In this document: positions 1-7,423 of the stretch, one piece after another
How positions within the stretch are numbered: the stretch's first letter is position 1
Layout of the letters: each line of letters opens with the position of its first letter
Made by a program: the position numbers and the translations under genes
From: Sporosarcina sp. Marseille-Q4943
Lineage (GTDB): Bacteria; Bacillota; Bacilli; Bacillales_A; Planococcaceae
Length of the DNA: 64,000 nt
Assembly: GCF_943736995.1 (NCBI RefSeq)
Contig: NZ_OX031157.1
Coordinates: 1,275,001 to 1,339,000 of the forward strand
Reading direction: 5' to 3'
The notes under the pieces: model-generated
The model's input: only the letters and a program-made list of their open reading frames with translations
The model's database searches: none
Told to the model about the DNA's origin: nothing

Positions 1-182
1 GGGCTATATGTAGTAAGTAGAGTGACAAAATCAACCGTCTTCCCTGCAGCATGAAGCTCCTTCATCGACTGGAAGATCATCTTATGGACCGGATTTGTGA
101 ATTGGAAAACCGAGAGCCCCGAATCCGTTATCAAATAATTCTCCTTCAACATCGAACCGAGAACCGCTTTCTCCGCAATCAC
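1..182 (-). CDS. DnaB-like replicative helicase, N-terminal part (cut by window edge)
   Basis: The first 60 codons of a minus-strand gene run off the left edge. The GTG start at 182 overlaps the stop of the next gene upstream (ATGTGA) and has a GGGGGA Shine-Dalgarno about 7 bases before it. The translation begins VIAEKAVLGSMLKEN and continues with VHKMIFQSMKELHAAG, which matches the N-terminal dimerisation domain of hexameric DnaB helicases, where AEQAVLGSML is the family hallmark. The catalytic RecA domain lies outside the window. Overlap with a replisome-organiser-like gene is typical of phage or integrative-element replication modules, so this is probably an element-borne rather than the housekeeping dnaB. 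Confidence 0.72.
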   Translation of the reverse strand, partial: MIAEKAVLGSMLKENYLITDSGLSVFQFTNPVHKMIFQSMKELHAAGKTVDFVTLLTTYS

Positions 183-661
183 ATCGCTTCCCCCTTCGTC
201 AGATCTAACTTAAATTCATTCACTAATAATTCTTTTCTTTTATTCTTCTTTCTTTCATTCTTACTAGGTGTGTTTAGTCGGTGCTTTGTCCGATGTTTGT
301 CTGCGAAATCGCCTGTCACGCGTGCATCATTTTCTTGATAAAACGCCCATTTCATAATCGTTATGACCCGATTTTTGTTTGTCGATTTGTCTGTCAAAAA
401 TCCGTACGAAGCAAATTTTTTCAAGGCAGTCCGGATTTTCGCTTCCGTGACCCCTTTTCCACACCGGTGAACTAACGTCGGAAGCGAAGTGACGAACTGT
501 CCGGGCTGCAATGAATACACGTCTCCTCCCCACTCCCACTCCCTCTCCTTGTAATTCGCCATTAGGAGCATCGTCACTAAAATGACCTTTTGCTCAGCTG
601 TCGAATCCTGCCAAACCGGGCTATCCAATATTGCGCGATGTAATTTAATCCAACCGTTCAT
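179..661 (-). CDS. Phage-type replisome organiser / DnaD-N-like protein
   Basis: This 160-aa protein opens with MNGWIKLHRAILDSPVWQD, the characteristic start of phage replication-initiation (replisome organiser, DnaD-like N-terminal winged-helix) proteins. A winged-helix region (about residues 1-110) is followed by a basic, Lys/Arg-rich tail. The family recruits DnaB-type helicase to phage or element origins, and a helicase-like gene follows with a 4-base overlap. It is shorter than many homologues (about 250-300 aa) and lacks a clear C-terminal DnaD domain, so the tail may be reduced. The Shine-Dalgarno GAGGAAGAGG sits just before the ATG. Confidence 0.65.
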   Translation of the reverse strand: MNGWIKLHRAILDSPVWQDSTAEQKVILVTMLLMANYKEREWEWGGDVYSLQPGQFVTSLPTLVHRCGKGVTEAKIRTALKKFASYGFLTDKSTNKNRVITIMKWAFYQENDARVTGDFADKHRTKHRLNTPSKNERKKNKRKELLVNEFKLDLTKGEAM

Positions 662-763
662 TTTCCTCTTCCTCTCCTCATAAATGTTTTGATCAGTCCT
701 TTCATTCGTTATATAGATGTGAATTAGGGAAAAGGATACTAAAAGAGAAAAATATTTTTTTGA

Positions 764-798
764 AATGAAAAAACACCTCCCCTTGATCGGTTGGTGTT
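764..798 (-). terminator. Possible rho-independent terminator (minus strand)
   Basis: A 6-bp stem (AACACC at 772-777 with GGTGTT at 793-798) is followed on the minus strand by six T residues. No minus-strand gene lies immediately upstream, so it may be a leftover of a lost gene. Confidence 0.35.
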
Positions 799-869
799 GA
801 AGGTTCTCCTATGTTCTATTTCCCAAACTCGCTTCATACCCTCGTCTAGTAGAAACTATTCAGTAAGGA

Positions 870-1643
870 GTGATTCAAATTAGAAAAATACTCTTGGCAA
901 TGATGGTGTTGATCCTTGGTTGTTCCTATGCCTTTCCTCAGCAGACAACCGCAGCGGCGAAAACCGAGATGTATGTACATGCGAAAAATGATATCATCCT
1001 GCGTGCGGAACCAAAACAAAACGCTAAAAAGATCGGCACAATTCAAAATCACACGAAAGTAACTGTATTGTCCTCATCAAAAGGATGGTCCTACGTACAA
1101 GCCGGAAAAAGCAAGGGGTATGTGTACACGTCCGCTTTATCTAAGAATAAACCGAAAGCCGCATCAACGACTGTTACCGGTGGGCTGACGCCGAAAGAAG
1201 GGTTGATCCTTACGTACGAACCATCGTTCCTGGTTGATGAGAAGGAGACGTTCTCTGTAGAAAAAGAAAATGAATACACGTACTTATATAATAAAAAGAG
1301 TCCTCCGTACACGGATTTTTCGGACTTCACCTATATCGATGACGGAAAAAGATTGCTGATGGGTGTATCGAATTCCGACTTCGCCTTCGTCTTCGTTCCC
1401 TTACCATTGGAACAAGGGACGTACACAACAGATTCGTCGGACATGTACGAGGACCAAAAGGTTTTGGTTGAAAGCACGACGAAAACCGTAACCGTGAAAG
1501 CCGGTACATTCAAGAACGTCGTCATTCTTCGTTATCCAGATGGTTCCAGAGAATACTTTGCAAAAGGAATCGGCATCATAAAAAGTACAAATAAAAATGG
1601 CAAGATCTTTACAGAGTTAGCTTCTGTGAAGGAAGGGAAATAA
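870..1643 (+). CDS. Exported SH3b-domain protein
   Basis: The protein has an N-terminal signal peptide (RKILLAMMVLILGCSYAF, cleavage probably near the Ala-Ala-Ala at residues 28-30) and a bacterial SH3 domain at about residues 33-92 with the family features ILRAEP, IGTI and GWSYVQ. SH3b domains bind cell-wall peptides. The C-terminal 150 residues (TPKEGLILTYEPSF onward) form a second domain I do not recognise. The start is odd. The open frame begins at GTG 870, which overlaps the AAGGAG Shine-Dalgarno (865-870). The codon at ideal spacing is ATT at 879, which would give a textbook signal peptide starting MRKILL; TTG 894 and ATG 900 are alternatives. The annotated start is therefore a placeholder. 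Confidence 0.7.
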   Translation: MIQIRKILLAMMVLILGCSYAFPQQTTAAAKTEMYVHAKNDIILRAEPKQNAKKIGTIQNHTKVTVLSSSKGWSYVQAGKSKGYVYTSALSKNKPKAASTTVTGGLTPKEGLILTYEPSFLVDEKETFSVEKENEYTYLYNKKSPPYTDFSDFTYIDDGKRLLMGVSNSDFAFVFVPLPLEQGTYTTDSSDMYEDQKVLVESTTKTVTVKAGTFKNVVILRYPDGSREYFAKGIGIIKSTNKNGKIFTELASVKEGK

Positions 1644-1644
1644 A

Positions 1645-1757
1645 GTCTAACGGGTTCGCGTTGATGGAGAGAATACAATAAAAGAACATAATGTTCAGGG
1701 ACACCATTCGCATATGAATTGGTGTCCCTGCTTTTGTTGTTGTATCAACATTTAGAT
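1645..1757 (+). repeat. Dispersed repeat D, copy 1, containing a terminator
   Basis: This begins AACGGGTTCG-(c)GTTGATGG and carries a long hairpin (1699-1731, GGGACACC ... GGTGTCCC) followed by a T-rich run, so it also serves as terminator for the SH3b gene. A second copy with the same order of blocks lies at 32012-32127. The opening block is shared with repeat C at 12555 and 36300. Confidence 0.6.
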
Positions 1758-1945
1758 GCTCTATAGTTATAACACTTGTTTACTGGATATAAGGAAAATC
1801 TAGGAAGATAAATAATCTGTGCTAAAATAAATTAAAGATTATGAAATGATGATCTGCAACTAATGAGGCAGGTTGGTGAAGAAGGATCAAATGGTAAAGG
1901 GATGTTAAGATGAGACATTTAATGTTCCTAAAGGGGGGCAATGCA

Positions 1946-2281
1946 TTGAGTAGTTTCCACAAAATCATAGGGATTTTATTTTTCATAATAAACTTCTGCT
2001 TTCTATGGGTTTCTACTAAAACCGCTGAAATTTTTGTTACGCTAAGTAGGCTTGACGAGAGTAAAGGGTACATGTTAACCGAAGCCGAGGAATTTATGAT
2101 TTTTCTTGTTATCAGTATCCCAATGTTATTGATACAACTGATTTTCTTACTTTTAATTTTATTTTATTTGAAGAGAAAGCTGTACAAAAAATCTTCAATT
2201 ATACTGAACTTAGTAGCACATCTTCTTCTATTTATGTGGTTTGTCTTTAACGTATATCAGTTCACAATAAATGGTTATTGA
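1946..2281 (+). CDS. Small membrane protein, unknown function
   Basis: About 111 residues with three hydrophobic segments (near residues 5-25, 50-72 and 83-103) and a short basic loop KRKLYKKSS. I do not recognise the family. The frame is open from ATG 1910, but the only good Shine-Dalgarno (AAGGGGGG, 1931-1938) lies seven bases before the TTG at 1946, so I place the start there; the extra 12 residues from ATG 1910 are possible. It stands alone between repeat D and another small membrane protein gene on the same strand. Confidence 0.5.
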   Translation: MSSFHKIIGILFFIINFCFLWVSTKTAEIFVTLSRLDESKGYMLTEAEEFMIFLVISIPMLLIQLIFLLLILFYLKRKLYKKSSIILNLVAHLLLFMWFVFNVYQFTINGY

Positions 2282-2345
2282 TTTTCGTTGATGAAGGATA
2301 ACTAATGCGTATGGACGGGGATGTGGCATTTTGGGAGGAAGTCTA

Positions 2346-2573
2346 ATGGATAAAAAAACAAGTTTAATTTTAGGGTCGTTATTCATTTTAACTAGTGGGC
2401 TAATTTTTACGATTGAACGCTTAACTGCATATGTTTATTGGGCAGCAAAAATAAATACTGGAACGTGGGATACTATTCCGCAGAAATTGCCATTGTATGA
2501 AAACCTTTTTACAGGGCTATTTTTCCTAGTTGGCATTCTCTTAATTATTGTGTCATTCAAGAAGGAAGGGTAA
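2346..2573 (+). CDS. Small two-TM membrane protein, unknown function
   Basis: A 75-aa protein starting MDKKTSLILGSLFIL, with transmembrane segments at the N terminus and at about residues 52-70 separated by a loop rich in Trp and Tyr. The start ATG 2346 is chosen for the GGGAGGA site seven bases upstream. It follows the preceding membrane gene by about 65 bases. The family is not recognised. Confidence 0.5.
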   Translation: MDKKTSLILGSLFILTSGLIFTIERLTAYVYWAAKINTGTWDTIPQKLPLYENLFTGLFFLVGILLIIVSFKKEG

Positions 2574-2640
2574 TTAAACTAACGGGTGCTTTACTTGAAG
2601 ATCGGAGCTGCTTAGACGGCTCTTTTTTCTTGTTCAAAAA
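2574..2640 (+). repeat. Repeat B fragment with weak terminator
   Basis: The block CTAACGGGTGCTTTACTTGA recurs, mostly in reverse orientation, at 12710, 13620, 14250 and 15040. It is followed by a GAGC...GCTC hairpin and TTTTTT. The block GCTTAGACGGCTCTTTTTTC is repeated exactly near 60035, where it again follows a small membrane gene. Confidence 0.5.
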
Positions 2641-2746
2641 TATTTATTACAATATTTAGTAGAATTAGTCTTTAAAAGCAGGGAAATAATATCGTCATGT
2701 AGAAGTTGAGTAGAGTAGGTATTTTTTAGCAGAAAGGATGCTTGTG

Positions 2747-3721
2747 ATGGAACCAATTATTGAGGCTAGAAATTTAATGAAATCCTATAAAAAGCGGAAG
2801 TCGAAGGAATACATTCAAGCGGTTAATGACATCTCTTTTACAGTGAATAAAGGCGAAATTGTCGGGTTACTAGGGCCTAACGGTGCTGGGAAGACGACGA
2901 CAATTAAAATGATTTGCGGTTTACTCATTCCTGACGCTGGAACAATTACGATTAACGGGATGGACAATCGCGAGAAACGGCTCGGGGCATTGCGACATAT
3001 TAGTGCAGTGTTGGAGGGGAATCGGAATTTGTACTGGCGATTGACGGTTAGGGAAAACCTTGAATATTTTGCTGGAAACCGCGGTGCTTCACGAAAAGAT
3101 GTTGCTCATCAAATTGAAGTCTTGTTAACAAGCTTTCATTTAAAAGAGAAGGAAAATGAACTCGTCAATCGGCTTTCACGTGGAATGCAGCAAAAACTTG
3201 CGATTGCCGTCGCAATGCTTGCGGATAGTGATGTCATCTTATTGGATGAACCAACTCTTGGATTGGACGTGGAAACAGGGTATGAAGTGCGCGAATTGTT
3301 ACGTACGATTGTCGATGAATACAACCGAACAATCATCATTAGCTCGCACGACATGAACGTCATTCAAGAATTATGTGATCGAACAGTGATCATTAATGAC
3401 GGAAAAGTCATTGTGGATGATAAAGTGGAGAATTTGATGAAGCTATTTGAAGTTCGTGCCTATTCAATAACACTCGGGGACGCTTTGAGTGAGCATCAAC
3501 AGAAATTGTTGCTACAAAAATTCCCGGACTATAACTATATTACAGATTCCATGCAGCATATCATCCAAGTTCATCTAACAAAAAGCGATGAAATTTACGA
3601 GTTATTTGACGTGCTCAAAATGGGAGGAACTACGGTCGAATCGATTGACCGCGATACGATAAATTTCGAGCAAATCTTTATGAAAATCGTGAAAGGGGAA
3701 AAAGAGTATGTATTGGGCTAA
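2747..3721 (+). CDS. ABC transporter ATP-binding protein (ABC-2 type export system)
   Basis: A 324-aa ATPase carrying Walker A GPNGAGKTTT (about residue 50), a Q-loop region, the signature LSRGMQQKL, Walker B VILLDEPT and the H-loop SSHDMN. An extra C-terminal 90 residues are typical of ABC-2 exporters for drugs or lipid-linked polymers. It overlaps the permease gene by 14 bases, so the two are translationally coupled and form one transporter. The substrate cannot be told from sequence. ATG 2747 has AAAGG at good spacing; ATG 2738 would overlap the ribosome-binding site. Confidence 0.9.
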   Translation: MEPIIEARNLMKSYKKRKSKEYIQAVNDISFTVNKGEIVGLLGPNGAGKTTTIKMICGLLIPDAGTITINGMDNREKRLGALRHISAVLEGNRNLYWRLTVRENLEYFAGNRGASRKDVAHQIEVLLTSFHLKEKENELVNRLSRGMQQKLAIAVAMLADSDVILLDEPTLGLDVETGYEVRELLRTIVDEYNRTIIISSHDMNVIQELCDRTVIINDGKVIVDDKVENLMKLFEVRAYSITLGDALSEHQQKLLLQKFPDYNYITDSMQHIIQVHLTKSDEIYELFDVLKMGGTTVESIDRDTINFEQIFMKIVKGEKEYVLG

Positions 3722-4481
3722 CCTCCTGAAGGCAAATGTTCGGAAAGAATATATCGAGTTGAAACGTTATTTGCCAAATACAATTGCTATGGTTTTTACG
3801 TTTTACTTTATTTTTTTAGGAATGTTTATGGGCATTCAGTTGATTGGCGACCCGAGTACGCAAGAGGCAAACATCCAATATGCCATCGTCAACTATATTT
3901 TTTGGTTTTTAGCGATGATGGTGATGAACAGTGTCGGGTGGACGATAACGAACGAAGCAATGCGCGGAACGCTCGAACAACTTTACATGTCTCCAATGGG
4001 CGTATGGCGAATTATGGCGACACGACTCATCGCAACAACAGCAATCTATTTTTTAATTATTATCGGGTTGCTCTACTTATCAATGGCGACAACGAATCAA
4101 TGGTTAAATATAGACGTCATTTCCATTATGCCCATCCTTATCTTAACGCTCATTAGCATGTTTGGTGTAGGATTCATGATTGCGGGAATCTCGATTATCG
4201 TCAAGCAAGTAGGAGCCTTTTTACAAATATTGCAATTTATTTTGGCCGCTTTAACGTTCGTAACCTTAAACGTTGCACCGTTTTTCGCATTTCTTCCGTT
4301 TGTGAAAGGTGTAGATCTGGTCCGCCAAGTGATGATTCATGGTTACACATTAAGTCAGTTTACAGTGGTGGATTTTTTAATTCTCGGATTTAACGCGATA
4401 GTGTATCTTGCATTAGGCCTTCTATTTTTCATTTATTGTGAACGAATCGCTATGAAAAAAGGATTGCTAGCGCATTATTAA
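3708..4481 (+). CDS. ABC-2 type transporter permease
   Basis: A 257-aa integral membrane protein with about six hydrophobic segments; YLPNTIAMVFTFYFIF begins the first. The cytoplasmic loop NEAMRGTLEQLYMSP is the standard ABC-2 permease motif (RGTLEQL) that contacts the ATPase. It overlaps the upstream ATPase gene and is its membrane partner. The C terminus is short and basic. Confidence 0.88.
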   Translation: MYWANLLKANVRKEYIELKRYLPNTIAMVFTFYFIFLGMFMGIQLIGDPSTQEANIQYAIVNYIFWFLAMMVMNSVGWTITNEAMRGTLEQLYMSPMGVWRIMATRLIATTAIYFLIIIGLLYLSMATTNQWLNIDVISIMPILILTLISMFGVGFMIAGISIIVKQVGAFLQILQFILAALTFVTLNVAPFFAFLPFVKGVDLVRQVMIHGYTLSQFTVVDFLILGFNAIVYLALGLLFFIYCERIAMKKGLLAHY

Positions 4482-4533
4482 GTGAAAAAGGAACGTACTT
4501 GTTAAAACAGCACGAAAGGAGGTCAATATTAAG

Positions 4534-4629
4534 ATGAAAAAAACATTTGAAGTTATGCACGATGGTCACCATATGGTTGCTCTTCATAGACATCTTATGA
4601 AACAGTGCTTTAATGAAGGAGTTGTATAA
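4534..4629 (+). CDS. 31-aa His-rich small ORF
   Basis: This ORF is preceded by a strong AGGAGG 13 bases before its ATG and ends one base before the ATG of the AlkD-like gene, whose Shine-Dalgarno lies inside it. It could act as a translational coupler. The peptide holds five His residues (HDGHH, ALHRH). No family is recognised. The evidence is the ribosome-binding site and the tight junction only. Confidence 0.4.
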   Translation: MKKTFEVMHDGHHMVALHRHLMKQCFNEGVV

Positions 4630-4630
4630 A

Positions 4631-5299
4631 ATGAATGAAAATAAAGGTACAGAAATAAAACGCTCTTCAAAAGCAGAAAACATCCTCTCTCAGATCAATA
4701 GTAAAACTAAGCTAGGCGAGTTACGAAAAATCGCGAAGGACATTAAAAAAGATCACGAACTAGCTATGGAACTTTGGTCAACCGATGAGTTTTTGCCCAG
4801 ACTATTAGCAATCTTAATTATGGACAAAAAACTCCTTACACAAGATGTGCTAAATAAGCTTGATAAGGATATGCAGACTCACACTTTTGATGAGCGAAAT
4901 AACTTAATGGATTGGTTAATGGCTAATCAGCTCACCAAAGACAAGAAGACGATTTTTTTGATGGAGTCATGGGAAAATAGCCCTTCTGCTCTTCAAAGGC
5001 GAGCTTTCTGGTATTATCAAGGACGATTAAGATGGACCGGGCAAACACCGCCTGATAACACCGCAGACTTGCTAGCTGCAATAGAAGCTACGATTGCGGA
5101 GGAAGAACCAGAAGTCCAATGGGCTATGAATTTCACCGCAGGCTGGATAGGCGTTTATGATGAAAAGAATCGTGCGCGCTGTATTAAAATTGGTGAGGAA
5201 ACGGGTCTTTACAAAGGTGATATGGTGTCAAGAGGATGTACGCCCGACTATTTGCCGGAGTTCATTACGATTGAAGTTAACAAACGACAGAATAAGTAG
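4631..5299 (+). CDS. AlkD-like DNA alkylation repair protein (HEAT-like repeats)
   Basis: A 222-aa helical protein resembling the COG4912 DNA alkylation-repair family. The diagnostic segments are LGELRKIAKDIKKDHELA and LLAILIMDKKLL, with Trp-rich helices (MDWLMANQL, RRAFWYYQGRLRW) where AlkD stacks HEAT-like repeats around damaged DNA. In AlkD the enzyme excises bulky or cationic alkylated purines without base flipping. The ATG at 4631 has GAAGGAG nine bases upstream; an earlier in-frame start lies inside the small ORF. It may form a unit with the 31-aa ORF. Confidence 0.75.
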   Translation: MNENKGTEIKRSSKAENILSQINSKTKLGELRKIAKDIKKDHELAMELWSTDEFLPRLLAILIMDKKLLTQDVLNKLDKDMQTHTFDERNNLMDWLMANQLTKDKKTIFLMESWENSPSALQRRAFWYYQGRLRWTGQTPPDNTADLLAAIEATIAEEEPEVQWAMNFTAGWIGVYDEKNRARCIKIGEETGLYKGDMVSRGCTPDYLPEFITIEVNKRQNK

Positions 5300-5383
5300 G
5301 TACCTCTGTTTCTGCAGCTAGTCAGTAAAATTTGGATAGTGAATTAGTTGTACTGACCAATTAACTGCTCTCTATAATAAAAA

Positions 5384-5545
5384 TAACAGGTATATATTTG
5401 TTTACAACGAATAAATTAAAAAAGACCACCTAATGCTACCAACATTAGGCGGTCTGTAACGCAGGTTCCCTTCAAGGGGGATCAGCCCGAGGTGAAATAA
5501 TCCATCCTAAGCGAGCTAGACACTCAAGGATGGATTATTTTTTAT
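5384..5545 (+). ncRNA. Type I antitoxin-like RNA, cassette copy 1 (toxin lost)
   Basis: This copy of cassette A has a TATAAT box at 5373-5378 (weak TTGTAC upstream, 19-base spacing), a hairpin at 5426-5455 (ACCACCTAATG / CATTAGGCGGT) and a plus-strand terminator AATAATCCATCC / GGATGGATTATT with a T run ending about 5543. Only the last codons of the opposite-strand toxin (…TFDHKK) remain, fused to a fragment of a metalloprotease gene. The RNA may be an orphan. Confidence 0.45.
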
Positions 5546-5561
5546 GGTCAAACGTATTATT

Positions 5562-5699
5562 TCAATAAAAAGACCACGTCTCGTCTTTTCGATCTTTCAA
5601 CTCTTTAAGCACAAACGCTCGATGCTCGACCAGTTCCGGAAACTGATAAAAGAAGTTAATCTTTTCTTCTGGTACTGTTCGAGGGCTGTCATTGTAAGG
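5562..5699 (-). pseudogene. 3' fragment of metalloprotease-like lipoprotein gene
   Basis: The minus strand encodes PYNDSPRTVPEEKINFFYQF and so on to the stop, which matches almost residue for residue the last 45 residues of the intact lipoprotein at 34719-35762 (PYNDSPQTIPEEKVNFFYQF). Everything upstream is missing. The fragment abuts the truncated toxin end of cassette A copy 1, marking a deletion or recombination junction. Confidence 0.75.
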
Positions 5700-5817
5700 T
5701 TGGCTATCTCCTCGGTTGATTTCAATTAATAATATAATGAAAGACAATAGAAATTTATTGTTAATCGATAAGTATCGTGATAAAATCATGTTGTTATTAA
5801 CTAATTGAGGTGTTTAA

Positions 5818-6300
5818 ATGAAAGTTAAACGAGGTTCAACCACTTTTTTAAAGGTAATAATTTTTCTGAGTGGAATTGCATTGCTTGCCGTGTGTATATA
5901 TTTGATGCCTGAAGCAGCCAGAAGAGACGCGATAGAGCGTCCGGGTGATTATTCGCTATATCCACTTTTGGTATGTGCATATGGAATATGTATTACGTTT
6001 TCTGGAGCGTTGTATCAAGTATTTAAACTTTTAACCTATATCGAAAAGAACAATGCTTTCTCTGAGTTATCTCTTCGATCTTTAAAGGTAATAAAAAAAT
6101 GCGCTTTTACTGTCATTTTCTTCATTTTGTTAGCAATAGTTTATATAAGGGTGCATGCTCAATTCACAGGTGATGATGCAGCAGGTCCTATATCACTAAG
6201 TCTAATGGGTATTTTAGCAACAAGTATCATCGCAGCCATTGTGGATGCACTTCAAAAGCCATTAAAAAATGTCCTAGATGTTAAGTCGAAAAATGATTAA
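5818..6300 (+). CDS. DUF2975 family membrane protein
   Basis: A 160-aa protein with four transmembrane segments in the DUF2975 arrangement: an N-terminal TM, the loop LMPEAARRDAIERP, a second TM, the conserved cytoplasmic IEKNNAFSELSLRSLKVIKKCA, then two more TMs. DUF2975 genes are normally followed by a short HTH regulator of the YozG/Cro type. Here the position of that partner holds only a 15-codon ORF and a hairpin. The function of the family is unknown. Confidence 0.75.
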   Translation: MKVKRGSTTFLKVIIFLSGIALLAVCIYLMPEAARRDAIERPGDYSLYPLLVCAYGICITFSGALYQVFKLLTYIEKNNAFSELSLRSLKVIKKCAFTVIFFILLAIVYIRVHAQFTGDDAAGPISLSLMGILATSIIAAIVDALQKPLKNVLDVKSKND

Positions 6301-6332
6301 CGGTTTGAGAAAGACAATTAGGAGGACATCTA

Positions 6333-6380
6333 ATGAATATAGAAAAAAATCTAGTGAAAACGTTAACTACCTGCCTGTAG
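6333..6380 (+). CDS. 15-aa leader ORF
   Basis: A short ORF (MNIEKNLVKTLTTCL) with a strong AGGAGGA seven bases before its ATG. Its stop codon lies at the foot of a hairpin that precedes the next gene. It may be a regulatory leader peptide or the decayed start of a lost gene. Confidence 0.35.
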   Translation: MNIEKNLVKTLTTCL

Positions 6381-6444
6381 GGGTTTAAACACCCTTTGAG
6401 GACTCCTGCGGGCAGGTACGATTCTCAAGGGAGGTTTTCACTAG
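6351..6444 (+). promoter_or_regulatory. Nested hairpin leader upstream of the small basic protein gene
   Basis: The outer arms CTAGTGAAAAC (6351-6361) and GTTTTCACTAG (6434-6444) are perfect 11-bp complements; the inner arms TACCTGCC (6368-6375) and GGCAGGTA (6411-6418) pair as well. The Shine-Dalgarno AAGGGAGG (6427-6434) lies at the inner edge of the outer stem and the GTG start touches its end, so pairing could block initiation. A small MITE with perfect ends is the alternative reading. Confidence 0.45.
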
Positions 6445-6713
6445 TGAAAAATCGTTCAAGATCATATTATCGCCATCAGAGAAAGAGGACAATTAACCGG
6501 AAGCTAGAGATTGTAAGATATGCCTGGGGATTAAATAAAGCGGAGGATAGCGAACATCCTTTTATTACGCATCCCGGCAAATTGTCGAAAGCGAAGTTGA
6601 ATTGTTCTTGCAAGATGTGCAAATATGAAAAGCATTATGATATTCCAAAACCAAACGTTAAATCCAAAACAGATTTAATGCAGCAGGATATTAAAGAATA
6701 CTTTTATGAGTAA
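6444..6713 (+). CDS. Small basic protein with CSCKMC motif
   Basis: An 89-aa protein starting at GTG 6444 with AAGGGAGG nine bases upstream. The N-terminal third is strongly basic (SRSYYRHQRKRTINRKLE). The centre holds HPGKLSKAKLNCSCKMCKYEK, with a Cys-x-Cys-x-x-Cys cluster that could bind zinc or another metal, plus nearby His. I have seen similar small proteins annotated as hypothetical; I cannot assign a function. It is followed by a good terminator, so it forms a single-gene unit whose translation may be controlled by the leader hairpin. Confidence 0.65.
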   Translation: MKNRSRSYYRHQRKRTINRKLEIVRYAWGLNKAEDSEHPFITHPGKLSKAKLNCSCKMCKYEKHYDIPKPNVKSKTDLMQQDIKEYFYE

Positions 6714-6720
6714 AATGGAC

Positions 6721-6757
6721 AAGACCCTTCTCTATTTTTAGAGAAAGGTCTTTTTTG
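6721..6757 (+). terminator. Rho-independent terminator
   Basis: The stem AAGACC-c-TTCTC pairs with GAGAA-a-GGTCTT around a short loop and is followed by TTTTTTG. It closes the small basic protein gene. Confidence 0.8.
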
Positions 6758-7024
6758 TTTTGTAGGGGAATTAAGTGCCCTACATAATAAAATGCCAGGC
6801 TATCTAATAAGAAGCCTGGCACGATATATTAAAGTATCGAAGTAAATAGGTAAAATAATAGCGGTCGGTCCGTGGGGAGGACAATTTGACAACAACGAAA
6901 ACACGAAAGGATGGTACGGTCCATACCGATCAGTTCACCCACGGATCAACTCGCTACACATTTATTATACTACAAAAATATTGTTCGAGGTCAATAAATA
7001 GATATCCATCTTTTGGAGGTTATC
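6758..7024. other. Intergenic segment with a REP-like hairpin and a doubtful ORF
   Basis: A hairpin TGCCAGGC / GCCTGGCA lies at 6793-6821. A TTG at 6886 preceded by GGGGAGGAC opens a plus-strand frame (TTTKTRKDGTVHTDQFTHG...) that runs into the next gene on the opposite strand; only its first 35 residues look plausible, so it may be a broken gene start. Confidence 0.35.
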
Positions 7025-7384
7025 TTACTTTGTTCGGGTGGGAATATAATCCTTCAAGCAATCATCAATACTTGGATAGTGCTTGGATTTCCGATTCCAG
7101 GGAGTGCTCTCAAATTTACCCCACTCAGCAACAATCCCGTTTTGAGTGTGCGTTGCTACAAACGATGTTAGGTAGCCCAGTGGATCCTCTTCCTCGTCTT
7201 CCATGTACAATGTAATCGGGGTAGATTTCTTACCATCCTCAACTACGTCATATCTGTGCACCTCGAATAATACAGGTGTCCCCTTTTTCTTATTCTTATT
7301 TCTGAAGGACCTACGGTTATCTCGTGTATCAAAACCGTAGATGGAATCGTCGGCTCTGTAGTAAAGGTAATAGTTAATCATCAT
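7025..7384 (-). CDS. Hypothetical protein in nuclease island
   Basis: A 119-aa soluble protein of mixed composition (INYYLYYRADDSIYGFD..., basic RSFRNKNKKKG, acidic MEDEEEDP). AAGGGGAGG lies just before two tandem ATG codons. It is the last gene of a minus-strand series whose upstream members are PD-(D/E)XK proteins, about 40 bases after the RAMA-like protein gene, so a role with that gene is possible. No family is recognised and no catalytic motif is obvious. Confidence 0.5.
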   Translation of the reverse strand: MMINYYLYYRADDSIYGFDTRDNRRSFRNKNKKKGTPVLFEVHRYDVVEDGKKSTPITLYMEDEEEDPLGYLTSFVATHTQNGIVAEWGKFESTPWNRKSKHYPSIDDCLKDYIPTRTK

Positions 7385-7423
7385 AGCCTCCCCTTTGCTA
7401 ACTAGATATAATTAATCGGCCCT

